Shown piece by piece: positions 48,233-57,963 of a stretch of DNA of 64,000 nt. The DNA is from Conoideocrella luteorostrata. Taxonomy: Eukaryota > Ascomycota > Sordariomycetes > Hypocreales > Clavicipitaceae. The position numbers were made by a program, and so were the translations under genes. The notes below the pieces were generated by a model, which had not been told where the DNA came from, searched no databases, and saw nothing but the letters and a program-made list of their open reading frames with translations. Position 1 is the first letter of the stretch, and each line of letters opens with the position of its first letter. Where the stretch lies: assembly GCA_032433595.1 (NCBI GenBank), contig JASWJB010000052.1, positions 109,817 to 173,816 on the forward strand. Direction: 5' to 3'.

Positions 48233-51200
48233 ATGACGTCCCGTAAAGCTCTTGAAAGCCCCGACTACTATGCGGTCGCCTGGATCGCTGCTCTTCCCAT
48301 CGAGCGGGCCGCTGCAGAAGCAATGCTCGATGAGGAACATGCAGCTCCAACTGGTTTCAATAGACACCCAACTGATGCGAATATTTATACTTGGGGTTGC
48401 ATGGGAGAGCACAATATTGTTATTGCCTCTCTTGCCGCTGGAGTCTATGGGACTACCTCGGCTGCGACCACGGCCTCCAGCCTGCTTGCCTCTCTGCCGT
48501 CTATCCGGATCGGCTTTTTTGTCGGTATAGGCGGTGGCATTGCGCGACCGGACGGGGGCCACGATATCCGACTTGGCGACATCGTTGTTAGCCAGCCCGA
48601 TGGGACCACAGGTGGTGTCTACCAATACGACTTAATTAAAGCAAAGTCAGGTGATAAGCGTGAGCGCAAGGGCTTCCTTGGGCGGCCCCCAATAGTCCTC
48701 CTAAATGCGCTTAGTAGAATCCAGGCGGTTCACGAGCGGAAAGACTCTAAAGTTCCCTGCTTTCTTCAAGAGATGCTAGAGAAGAACCCAAAGATGAGTA
48801 GGGGGCTTGAAAATAATCCTGATTATGTTCACCAGGGCCTTAACAACGACCGCCTCTTCAAAAGTTCATATAACCACATCTCTGGGCTAGACTGCAGGGG
48901 CTGTAACACGGCGGACGAGGTTAAACGCGAACCTCGAGACACTACTGAACCTAAGATTCACTATGGGACTATTGCATCTGGCAATACGCTTGTTGAAGAC
49001 GCTGCTACGCGCGATCGGATTATTGCTGACGTCGGCGAGGATTGTATCTGCTTTGAGATGGAAGCCGCTGGTCTAATGAACCACTTTCCCTGCCTTGTGA
49101 TCCGAGGGATCTGCGATTACGCCGATTCTCACAAGAACGATCGATGGCAGCGCTACGCCTCGGCCACCGCCGCTGCATATGCCAAGGAGCTCCTGACCTA
49201 CGTGCCGGCCGCAGAGGTCCAGGAGACAAAAAGAGCATTAGAAGTGCTTCGGTTGCGTCAGTCCTTGGTTCATCCACAAGGCCAGTGTACAAATACACTA
49301 GGTTTACTATTTAAATTTGGAATACGTCCTGACTGCGAGTAGTTCAGCAACAGATCAATGGCGTGCAGCGGACCGCAATTGCAACAAAAGCTACAACTGA
49401 GTCCATTAAGGCTGGCCTTCATACTGACAGCATCAAGCGCTGGCTTTGCCCTCCAGATCCGTCTACAAACGCTAACCATGCAAGGAAGCTCCGCCATGAC
49501 GGGACAGGTGCATGGCTCCTGGACAACCCAGTCTTCCAGGAGTGGTATTTAGGGTTACGTCGGCATTTATGGCTAAATGGGCTCGCGGGATACGGGAAGA
49601 CAGTTCTTAGTGCGACTATACTGGACTATATCTCGAAAGACAATAACAGCCTTATTCTGAGCTTCTTCTTTGACTTTAGCGATAGAACAAAGCAGACCCT
49701 GGATGGCTTGCTGCGGTCGCTTGCTTACCAAATCTACCAAGGTGGTTCTACAGGTCTTCTAGATGCCATGTTTCAAGCCAATCAAAATAGCCGCGACGAG
49801 CCTAATACAAAGACGCTCGAGGATATTGTTCGTAAAATGCTTACAATCCAGAAAAAAGGCACTATTATCCTAGATGCCCTAGATGAGGCAACAACAAGGC
49901 ATGAACTTCTCTCGTGGATAAAGGACTTTGTTTCTCGGCCAGAATTAAGCCATATCCAGCTAATTTATACTGGTCGGCCCGAAACTGAGTTCCTACGCGA
50001 GATCCCCTTATTGATAGGCCAGGAAAACTGCTTAGCACTTAACAAGGAGTCTATTAACGCCGATATCCAATCGTATGTCGCAGCACAGCTTTTGCAACGA
50101 CCTGATTTTCAGAATAAGCCCTTATCCCAAGAGCTTCTCAATAAGATCCGGAGGAAGGTCGGCGGCGGGGCCGATGGGATGTAAGATTACTGCTTTAATT
50201 AATATGCCGATAGTATACTAATATTCCGCTAAGGTTTAGGTGGGCGTTCTGTCAGTTAGACAGCCTAGCTCGATGTCCTCACGAGGCGGCTATCGAGGAA
50301 ACTCTTGTATCTTTGCCGCGGAACCTAGAAGAGACATACCAGCGCATGATTAACCACATACCAACGGAGTTCAAGAACGACGCAATACGGCTCTTGCAGT
50401 TTCTAGTGCACTCAAAACGACCTCTTACGCTAGCTGAGGCTAAAGAAGTAATAGCAACACAGATTGAACATAAGCAACGAGGGTTTAACACTAAGCGTCG
50501 ACTGTTTCGCGAGATAGAAATTTTAACCTACTGTCCTGGCTTGGTGACTATTCACGCCGCCGATAAAGAACTTCATCTTGCCCACTTTTCCGTTAAAGAG
50601 TACCTGCTCGGAGAGAAACAGTTTAATATTACAATTGCTAGCATTTCTATCACAACAACGTGCTTAACTTATCTTACGGACATTAACGGTAGCCACGAGA
50701 AAATTATACAGAATTTTCCAATGGCAAGATATGCAGCGGAGATCTGGACTGCCCATGCTGCATTGGCACAGAACTCAGAGGATATAGTTCGAGCGGCGGT
50801 TGAGTTCCTAGAGACAGAGGTGACGTTCCGACGATGGGCTCAATTGTATCAAGCTGATAAAAGTTGGGACCATAATCCAGGTCTTCCGCAATGCTCCAGG
50901 CTCTACTATACTTGCCTCGAAGGTCTTGTGGTGCCTGCAAGAATTCTTATCGACAAGGGAGCTGACGTTAATGCGCAGGGCGGCTACTACGGCAACGCTC
51001 TCCAGGTAGCCTCATATAAGGGCCATCAGGAGATTGTTCAATTGCTCTTAGAGAAGGGAGCGGACGTTAACGCGCAGGGCGGCTACCACGGCAACGCTCT
51101 CCTGGCAGCCTTATATGAGGGCTATCAGGAGATTGCTCTATTACTCTTAGAGAAGGGAGCGGACGTCAACGCGCAGGGCGGCTACTACGGCAACGCTCTC

Positions 51201-51581
51201 CTGGCAGCCTCATATAAGGGCTATCAGAAGATTGTTCAATTGCTCTTAGAGAAGGGGGCGGACATTAACGCGCAGGGTGGCCAGTACGGCAACGCTCTCC
51301 TGGCAGCCTCATATAAGGGCTATCGGGGGATTGCGCAATTGCTCTTAGAGAAGGGAGCGGACGTCAACGCGCAGGGCGGCTACTTCGGTAACGCTCTCCA
51401 AGCAGCCTCAATGGAGGGCTATCAGGAGATTGTTCAATTGCTCTTAAAAAAGGGAGCGGACGTCAACGCGCAGGGCGGCTATTACGACAACGCTCTCCAA
51501 GCAGCATCAATAAGGGGCAATCAGAAGATTGCCCAACTGCTCTTAGAGAAGGGGGCGCACATTAACGCGCAGGGCGGCTAG
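48233..51581 (+). CDS. NLR-like protein: nucleoside phosphorylase-NACHT-ankyrin (truncated)
   Basis: Residues 1-320 form a PNP_UDP-type domain: GFFVGIGGGIARP (94-106), FEMEAAGLMNHFPCLVIRG and DYADSHK with the catalytic-type Asp295. A short intron of about 40 bases is inferred near 49302-49343 to join it to the NACHT part (exact ends uncertain). The NACHT domain has Walker A GLAGYGKT (about 49580-49603) and Walker B IILDALDEA. A second intron, 50181-50233, is clear (GTAAGA..TACTAAT..AAG) and joins GADGM to FRWAFCQLDS. Eight ankyrin repeats follow, and TAG at 51579-51581 stops translation in the seventh; the same frame stays open to TGA at 51774-51776. Such proteins are fungal counterparts of animal NOD-like receptors; the phosphorylase module is thought to be the effector. 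No signal peptide. Confidence 0.85.
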
Positions 51582-51749
51582 TACGGCAACGCTCTCCTGG
51601 CAGCCTCATATAAGGGCTATCGGGGGATTGCCCAATTGCTCTTAGAGAAGGGAGCGGACATCAATGCGCCGGGCGGCCGGTACGGCAACGCTATCCAGGC
51701 AGCCTCACTGGTGGCAAATGAAGAGATTGTCAAACTACTCCACAGAATC
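50958..51749 (+). repeat. Eight 99-bp ankyrin-coding repeats
   Basis: Eight units of 33 codons (consensus begins GADVNAQGGYYGNALLAASY and ends IVQLLLEK), very alike at DNA level. Units 4 and 7 are nearly identical, including KGYRGIAQLLLEK. In unit 7 the CAG of unit 4 is TAG. High internal similarity points to repeated exchange or duplication within the array, as in other hypervariable fungal NLR repeat domains. Confidence 0.92.
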
Positions 51750-51776
51750 GGCGCTATTACTGTTGAAGTTATGTGA
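51582..51776 (+). pseudogene. Cut-off 3' end of the NLR-like gene
   Basis: Sixty-five codons in the same frame after the TAG: rest of ankyrin unit 7, unit 8 (with a diverged end, LVANEEIVKLLHRIG) and a short tail before TGA. This is the natural end of the gene before the nonsense change. Readthrough or a stop-free allele would restore it. Confidence 0.8.
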
Positions 51777-51794
51777 CGACTAGGTGTTGGAATC

Positions 51795-52052
51795 TGTTGG
51801 AATCCCTCGCCCGGCACAACCAACAACACCAATGACAATAGAAGGCACGGATCACGATGTAGCCTAACGGCGCACATAATAGCAGGTCATGTGCCTTGGT
51901 GTTGAGGAAGCTTCTTCTTTCTCTGATGAGCTCTTCGTCTTCTTCCTTCTTTCCTTTCTTCTACACACAGACACAGATTATTGACTATGCTTTGCTTCAC
52001 TTATTTCTTCACGCAAGAACCTTCCGGTATCAGAAGCCCTGTGCTTCCTACA
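51795..52052 (+). mobile_element. LTR, family A (258 bp)
   Basis: Starts TGTTGGAATCCCTCGCCCGG and ends TGTGCTTCCTACA, only 18 bases after the NLR stop. It is longer than other copies and diverged in the middle. Confidence 0.65.
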
Positions 52053-52440
52053 GAATCCCTCATCAAGTGTACGAACAAGGTCACGTGGTCACCCTAACGC
52101 GCCTTTTTTATACGGCGCGCTCGGGGGACTTCCTCTTCTTCTTCTCTCTTGGGTTACTATGATGAATTGAATCGAATACTTTGTTTTACCTATTGCCTCG
52201 TGCAAGACCTTTGTGGTGTCGATGCCAGAAGACCTGTGCAACCTACACTGGGGTTCTGATATGGCAGAGTGAAGGGCAAGACCTAGTAAGAAGGTAGCGC
52301 TCTATCATTGACGGTCTTAATCTCTGACCTTCTTCCTAAATATTTGGTCATTTCCTCCCTACTTATGCTCGTCGCTACGCCGTAGTGAAGAGTTTGCTAG
52401 CTGCATGATACTCTCCTCCAGTAGCCTGAGGTGCGTGGCT
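52053..52440 (+). mobile_element. Second family A LTR in tandem, with start of the internal region
   Basis: Bases 52053-52247 begin GAATCCCTCATCAAG (first five LTR bases missing), contain AAGGTCACGTGGTCACC and TTATACGGCGCGCTCGGGGG, and end TGCAACCTACA. From 52248 CTGGGGTTCTGATATGGCAG looks like a primer-binding site. The following 190 bases, to GCTGCATGATA, recur at 59748-59935, so they are the 5' internal region of the element. Confidence 0.7.
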
Positions 52441-52460
52441 GGTTCTACAACCCCGCGAGG

Positions 52461-52520
52461 GTCATCGAAGGTCATCGAAGGTCATCGAAGGTCATCGAAG
52501 GTCATCGAAGGTCATCGAAG
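52461..52520 (+). repeat. 10-bp tandem repeat, 6 copies
   Basis: Six exact copies of GTCATCGAAG follow the retroelement fragment; absent from the related copy near 59940. Confidence 0.95.
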
Positions 52521-54032
52521 GTGGTGGTCTCTGACAAGTCATGAGCACTTTGAGCATTTTTGGAGCAGTGAAAATCTGCAGAAATAGATGGATTCAATTG
52601 AATAGATGACTGTGGAATCTTACGATGTTGATTTATGCAAAATTCCCTCTCTGATTGACCCGGAAGAATGCTTCGATTTATGCTTCTTCTTCCTGCCTGT
52701 GAGGCCTTTTCCGTTATCATCGGCCTCACCGAGACCACGGCACTCCCTAGTCTATCGACATTCCCTAGCCTTCGGCGTCTTTTATCACTATCAGACTTAT
52801 CTAGCTATTTACGGCACTAATCAGCCTGACAGAAGCCTCTCTCGTCTCAACAATTACATAGTCTTCAGAGCGCTCCAACTCTGGGGTGACTAACCTGGCG
52901 ACGAAACTTCGTCTCATGGATCCTGAACCTTCCGATGAACCTCCATCGTTTAGCAGCCTAACTGAGATTGCAGGACTCATTTCTTTCCCCAGTAGCTTGC
53001 ATTTTAAATAGACAAGAATTGAAGAAGAATAGAATCATTTGACTACTGCAGTAGCTGGTGATTTCGCCTGGGGAGCGCTGCAAATGTTTAATTAAGTTTG
53101 AATATATTAGTATAATTTTTGTTAATCGTGCAGACGCAAATTAGGATAGCAATAGGTGATAAACCAGGTTAGGTGTCACAAGTGAGCATCTATGGAAGAT
53201 CTTAGCAGTAGAACTGTCCTGTATTCAAGCTATTCTGACGAGGAATTCGACTTCCTCATCATTTTCGTCCGGCTATATGAGAAATTCTATTTCTCTTCCC
53301 AAGATGTGCTGAGGACTGTTTCCGTTAGGAGGATTAGTGCCGTAAATAACTAGGCTTGCGAGGACTCTGAGAATTGAAGAGGAAGAAAGCTTAACATAGG
53401 GCCTGGGGCGGCTAAATTGAAGGATTCACGAGTGCTAAAGAGAAACATAAATAGGTGGACTATAAAGCTCTTCAGCACGAGCAGGATCATCGCTTTTCAT
53501 CATATTTAACAATCATCAGCTATTAATTTAATTGAATCCATCTATTTTTGCCGTTTCCATTGTAGCTGAATTGCCCTTAAATGCTTATAACGTAATAAGA
53601 TGCCCTCTGCGATTATGACTGTGACTCTGTAGTGACTTATTAGTGACAATACGCTATAACCCTATTATAATAAAAAAAATCCAATGTTCCTTAAAGCTAA
53701 CTTTCCTCTCCTCCGCTATCCTTTAAAACTTTTATTAGCGATGGACGGCGTCGACAATCACGCTACAAGGTCCTGCATAACACACTTTTATAGGGATAAG
53801 CCGTTTTATAGCAGTTTCCCCAAGCCTACTATGAATGGACCTTATGTAGTGCATATACTATATGTCAAATCTCAGCTGCAGAGGGTTAAAAGGGCTAGGA
53901 TAGCTATCTCAATTTATAATTGATAACGTTATATATAGCAATATTATAAACAAAATTCGCTGCAATGATGCAAAATTCTAGAAAGGAACATAAAACCGCT
54001 ATTCTTTAATATCTCACTATACTATTAAAATC
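52521..54032. other. Repeat-derived DNA, no gene seen
   Basis: 52800-52860 (ATCTAGCTATTTACGGCACT and following CTCTCGTCTCAACA) recurs at 62215-62270. The rest is AT-rich with short frames and no family likeness. Confidence 0.5.
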
Positions 54033-55525
54033 TTAAGACACTGTCCCACGGACTCGAATAGCATGTTTCTGTAGATGTATCTTGTCAGATAGAGGGATGT
54101 CGCAAACCTTACATTCTAGGCGTTCCTCATCCCGTAGTTGTGATAGGTGTCTTTAACGGAAGTGTCTTCTTAAATCGCCAGACGTGTAGAATTCCTGAAT
54201 CTTCTCCAACACACAAGGGTCGTCTGGTGATAACGAGAGTGCTGCGTCAATACACAGGAAGCACCTTCTCGGCCTCTGTTTCGGATTATCAACAAAAACA
54301 GATAAAGTCGCGAGGAAAAATGGGCTTTCCCTCAGCGGCTTATGCTCGGCTTTGCGTGTGACAGTCGTACTGGGTGGCAAATGAAGTCTTCGTGCAGTTG
54401 GACCTTCCTCAACACTGCAATGTGCAACTATGGCTTTGATTGCATCCTCCCTGCGTCGATATTGTTCCTTAAGAGTCCTATTTACTGGAGCCATAAATGC
54501 TTTAATCAGCAACTTCTGAGCCGGTCGTTGCGGACGGACTACTTCATCCAGAACTGGTTCTGCAAAGACGATTCCTTTGAGTTGGAGTTCAATGTCATCT
54601 ACGGCCTGTTCGTCTGTCCAATTCTCTCGGATCTTCTGCTTGAGCTCTCGTTTCAACTTCTGCTTCAAGGATCGCAACTCGCGGTATGCATTCCTATGCT
54701 GTTCAGATCCAGGGGGTAACTTTCGTTGGTGGAAGGTCAACCGCCGAACGAGGGGATCTGACGTGACAAGCGCTAATTGCTCGCCTGTGGGCTGCACAGG
54801 GGGTTGTGCAACGTTGATCTAGATCAACTGCTTCAAAATGCAAAAACAATGTATTCAAATCTGTCTATCTAAGAAGAAGAAAACAAGTCAAGGTAGAAGG
54901 CTCGATATCGCCATATATATCGTGGCCGAAAGGTGACCACGTGACCCGCTCCGTGCTTCCTATTGTGCTTGACGGCAGGATTCCGGCAGGATTCCAACAG
55001 TTACAAACGTCAAAAAAGCTCTTTTGAGCTGGCTCTAGGCAACTCAAGGCTTTGGTCAAACTCATTAGCTGCATTACAGCGTAGGCTGTATGATATAGTT
55101 TCGTATTGCAGTCCCATGATCTCACCCACTCTTTTGATCCAGGTCGCGATCATCCCATTTGTTATGGTTTTTGTTGCTGACATTTCATACCTTGATGCTG
55201 ACGTAAATATTATCTCACGCAGCGACCGGTCCTAGCCTGGCTTTAAAATGCCCCAGCAACGCATTCTGGCGGCGTTATACTCTTGCAGCGTTGGGTGGTC
55301 CACGCACGCCGCAACATATCATGTGGCTATATAAGACTCGGTTCCATGTGTAATAGCACTTTAGCTGCTTTTGCTGTTGATATAGGTTTTTCCAAGAAAC
55401 TTTTATGGATGCAATTGTTGATGTAAAATAGAAGCCATATTTGGTAGGTGTTGTAGTGCATTAATTTAAGACCTGTAATGCCAGACGTATGCGGGGAGAT
55501 TATAGGGTCTAGCATTGCCAAAGTA
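54033..55525 (-). pseudogene. DUF3435 tyrosine recombinase relic (Starship-captain family)
   Basis: Minus-strand coding remnants in the right order: AMLDPIISPHT (about 55525-55490), WIKRVGEIMGLQYETISYSLRCNAAN (55150-55060, including the arginine of the recombinase core), then, beyond an inserted LTR (54786-54999), LALVTSDPLVRRL, YRELRSLKQKLKRELKQKI, EGPTARRLHLPPSTT and the zinc-finger tail RRCFLCIDAALSLSPDDPC and CKVCDIPLSDKIHLQKH. A TAA at 54153-54155 breaks the zinc finger (HFR-stop-RHLSQL) and the true end is the TAA at 54033-54035. DUF3435 proteins are tyrosine recombinases; one clade drives Starship mobile elements. This copy is dead: split, partly deleted and stop-ridden. Confidence 0.82.
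54786..54999 (-). mobile_element. Solo LTR, family A, inserted in the recombinase relic
   Basis: On the minus strand it starts TGTTGGAATCCTGCCGG (with a short duplicated ATTCCGGCAGG) and ends TGTGCAGCCCACA. It contains GGGTCACGTGGTCACC, a TATATATGGC box and GATCTAGATCA. DUF3435 sequence lies on both sides; flanking pentamers TCGCC and GTTAC do not match, so the target duplication is gone or the gene was deleted on one side. Confidence 0.78.
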
Positions 55526-56767
55526 GCACTCTGTCTTGCGCCTGAGGGCCATGAGCCAACTAATCCTTGCGCTATTGCTGTTCGATTACACGTGGATATG
55601 GTACACGGGCTGTGAGAGAAAGGTTACGTGGCCTCTGGGCCTGAGGCAGGAATCCAGGACTAGGGCGTCTCAGATTGTAGGGGTATTTATGGGGGGTTTT
55701 AGACAGGGCCGTCAGACGAGGAATTCTTCCTCCATCATCATTGTAACTAGTCGCAGTGGCAATTCTTCAGGCCCCCGCCTGTACTGGTAGGGTGTCATTT
55801 TCGTAGCAAAACAACGTGTGTGCCTCGTGATTATATCGGAAATTTGTTGATGTGTATGCCCAGCTTGCAACAAGACGAGGGCTTTATGCCACTTCAACTG
55901 CAAGGAATTGGGCCTCTTTGGCATCGTTGATATCGTTGAAAATCGTAGAAAAAGGTGACATTCAAGGTCGCTGCTAGATTGGGGGCCAAATAGCTACTTT
56001 GCTGACCACTGCAAGTGACCCGACCCACCCTGGAAAGTTTCGCCGGAGACCTAGTAGTGTTAGGCATCACACCTTACCTCCGCTGTTGCCTAGAGGCCAC
56101 GTATCGTTTCTCTCACAGCCCGTGTATGCACGCACACATACACGCGCGCGCGCGGCGCAATCCAACAAAGGCCGGAGGGATCAGTACGCTGCAGCAGGTT
56201 CATTAGTATATTACTCTCGGCATAGCTAGCCCGGCCTCCCTGAGCGACCTTCCATCTCGTTGATGAGGGGGGGTACGGAGTAGTTAACTGTTGATCTGAT
56301 CTTGAGCTGGATTTTATCGACATGTTGCATTATGCTGCGCAATGCTGCATACCCCCTCTTTGGGCGGTGGGCGATATTGCTTCCTAAGCCCAACTTCCTA
56401 ATGGAAGTGGTGGAAGAGCAAATGGTCGGCTGAATTTGCTACTATTGGTGGCTCAACCGAGGAGCTGCATCAAGCCGCCACAGCATGCAGGGGCTGATGA
56501 GCTGTCCTGGTGGCAGAGTATGGCTGCCTGTCGGCCTGACTTGTGCGAATGCCTTTGGCGTCGGAAGACCAGATAGATAGTCGACCCATTCCGCAGCCGT
56601 TTATGATGTTTGTCATCTAGAAGACCACGGATGGATGCCATAACTCATACTCCATTAAGACGGACGACCGCGTCTCCCAGTTGCGAAGGCACGACGCTTC
56701 TCCAAGCACACAGCCGCACATGAAACCAGGCTATGCGTAGTTAACTGTTCGAATACGCGTTTTCTTC
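55526..56767. other. Family B LTR fragments and promoter of the next gene
   Basis: 55579-55752 is a truncated plus-strand family B LTR (TACACGGGCTGTGAGAGAAAGG, GTAGGGGTATTTATGGGGGG, GGCCGTCAGACGAGG). 56090-56135 is an inverted scrap of the same element (GAGGCCACGTATC..CTCTCACAGCCCGTG) followed by an alternating CG run. No gene is seen in the remainder. Confidence 0.55.
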
Positions 56768-57824
56768 ATGTCTTTAAATCCCGACTCGAACTCGTATTAT
56801 TACCTTAAACTTAAAGGATACACAAATGATTGCATGGTTGCCATCCAAACCACCAACGAGAACTACCCTGTTCGCCTCGGGTCTTGCGCCGCGGTGGGTG
56901 ACTTGGCGAAGTGGCAACTCAAATCAGCCGATGCAGGTCGTTACTTCATCTACAACAAGGGATTGCCTGGTCCGCAGACTCGGCTCGATTTCGTCCAAGT
57001 GAAGGGTGGGATTCTTGCAGCTATACTCGGCCCGTCTAGCAACGAATTTCTCAACCAACGATGGGAGCTGGACGTGGGTGACTGCCCTTTTCTTGCGTGG
57101 ATTTAATTTATATCGAAAAACTGTGTCTGCTGCTGACCACCATTCTCATCTTTAGTGGTCGCGCGAGAATGCGTTTCAACTTGGCAGTTATGGGCTTCCC
57201 GGTGGCATGGCTGGTATGAAGAATGTTAGTACCTCTGTCATTGCGATTATCGTGCTGAGCGACAAAGAAGCCTCCTCCGGCGTTTTGGAGTGGAATCTTG
57301 TCGCAGCAGATGTCGGCGGCAGCTCATCCACGCAACAATCCGTAACAGCAACGACAACGACAGCAACTACAACCGCAACTTCCTCAGGCTTATACTACCC
57401 CGACAGCCCCACGGCCACTCCGAATTCGAATGCGACTTCACACCAACCAACTTTAAGCCCAGGTGCCATAGTCGCCGTAGTGCTGGGCGCCGTGGCGGTT
57501 GGTCTACTTATTATATTTTTCACATGTGGCAAGTCTAGGAACTGGATTCGGCGCGCTCTCTGCTGCCAGCCCTGTCAACCTGCTGAGGGCGAAGGTGCGG
57601 AGACACCTCTGGCATTGAATAACCTTTCTTGGAGGGGTCCGGAAGTCGACCAATCTTTTGAGGCTACCAGCAGAACCACTAACAGCGGTTCTCCGAGCAG
57701 AAGTGGTGGCGCTGGAGGCAGAATGGGGATTGAGGGTGCTAGCACACTATCTCAAGAGAGCACCCGCCCAAATCCTGTGACAACAAATGAGTGGCCTTCG
57801 ATGGAAACAAATTCGGGATTTTAA
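56768..57824 (+). CDS. Single-pass membrane protein with possible lectin-like N-terminus
   Basis: Two exons, 56768-57073 and 57156-57824, 324 residues, phase 0 join. Residues 1-150 form a compact beta-rich part with Trp at regular spacing (KWQLKSADAGRYFIYNKG, QRWELD, VLEWNLVAAD), which resembles a carbohydrate-binding beta-trefoil (ricin-B type) by eye. A Thr/Ser-rich linker (TTTTATTTATSS) leads to one membrane helix at about 205-224 (GAIVAVVLGAVAVGLLIIFF), a Cys/Arg-rich juxtamembrane stretch (CCQPCQP) and a Ser/Gly/Pro-rich cytoplasmic tail. No N-terminal signal peptide is evident, so the helix may act as signal anchor. Layout fits a wall- or surface-sensing protein; function is not known. 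Confidence 0.72.
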
Positions 57825-57963
57825 TCAGTCAATTCAATGTTTAAGATAGTAACGTGACAGGTAGGTGCAGGAATAGACAAGTCGCTGTAATACTAGAAGC
57901 ACAGCGGGTTTGGATTAGAGAAACATCATGACGAGATAGGAGAAACTGGCAGTCTCATCTCAA

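Noticed and set aside
52461..52520. CRISPR-like array
   Set aside because: The 10-base units abut without spacers and this is fungal DNA; it is a simple tandem repeat.
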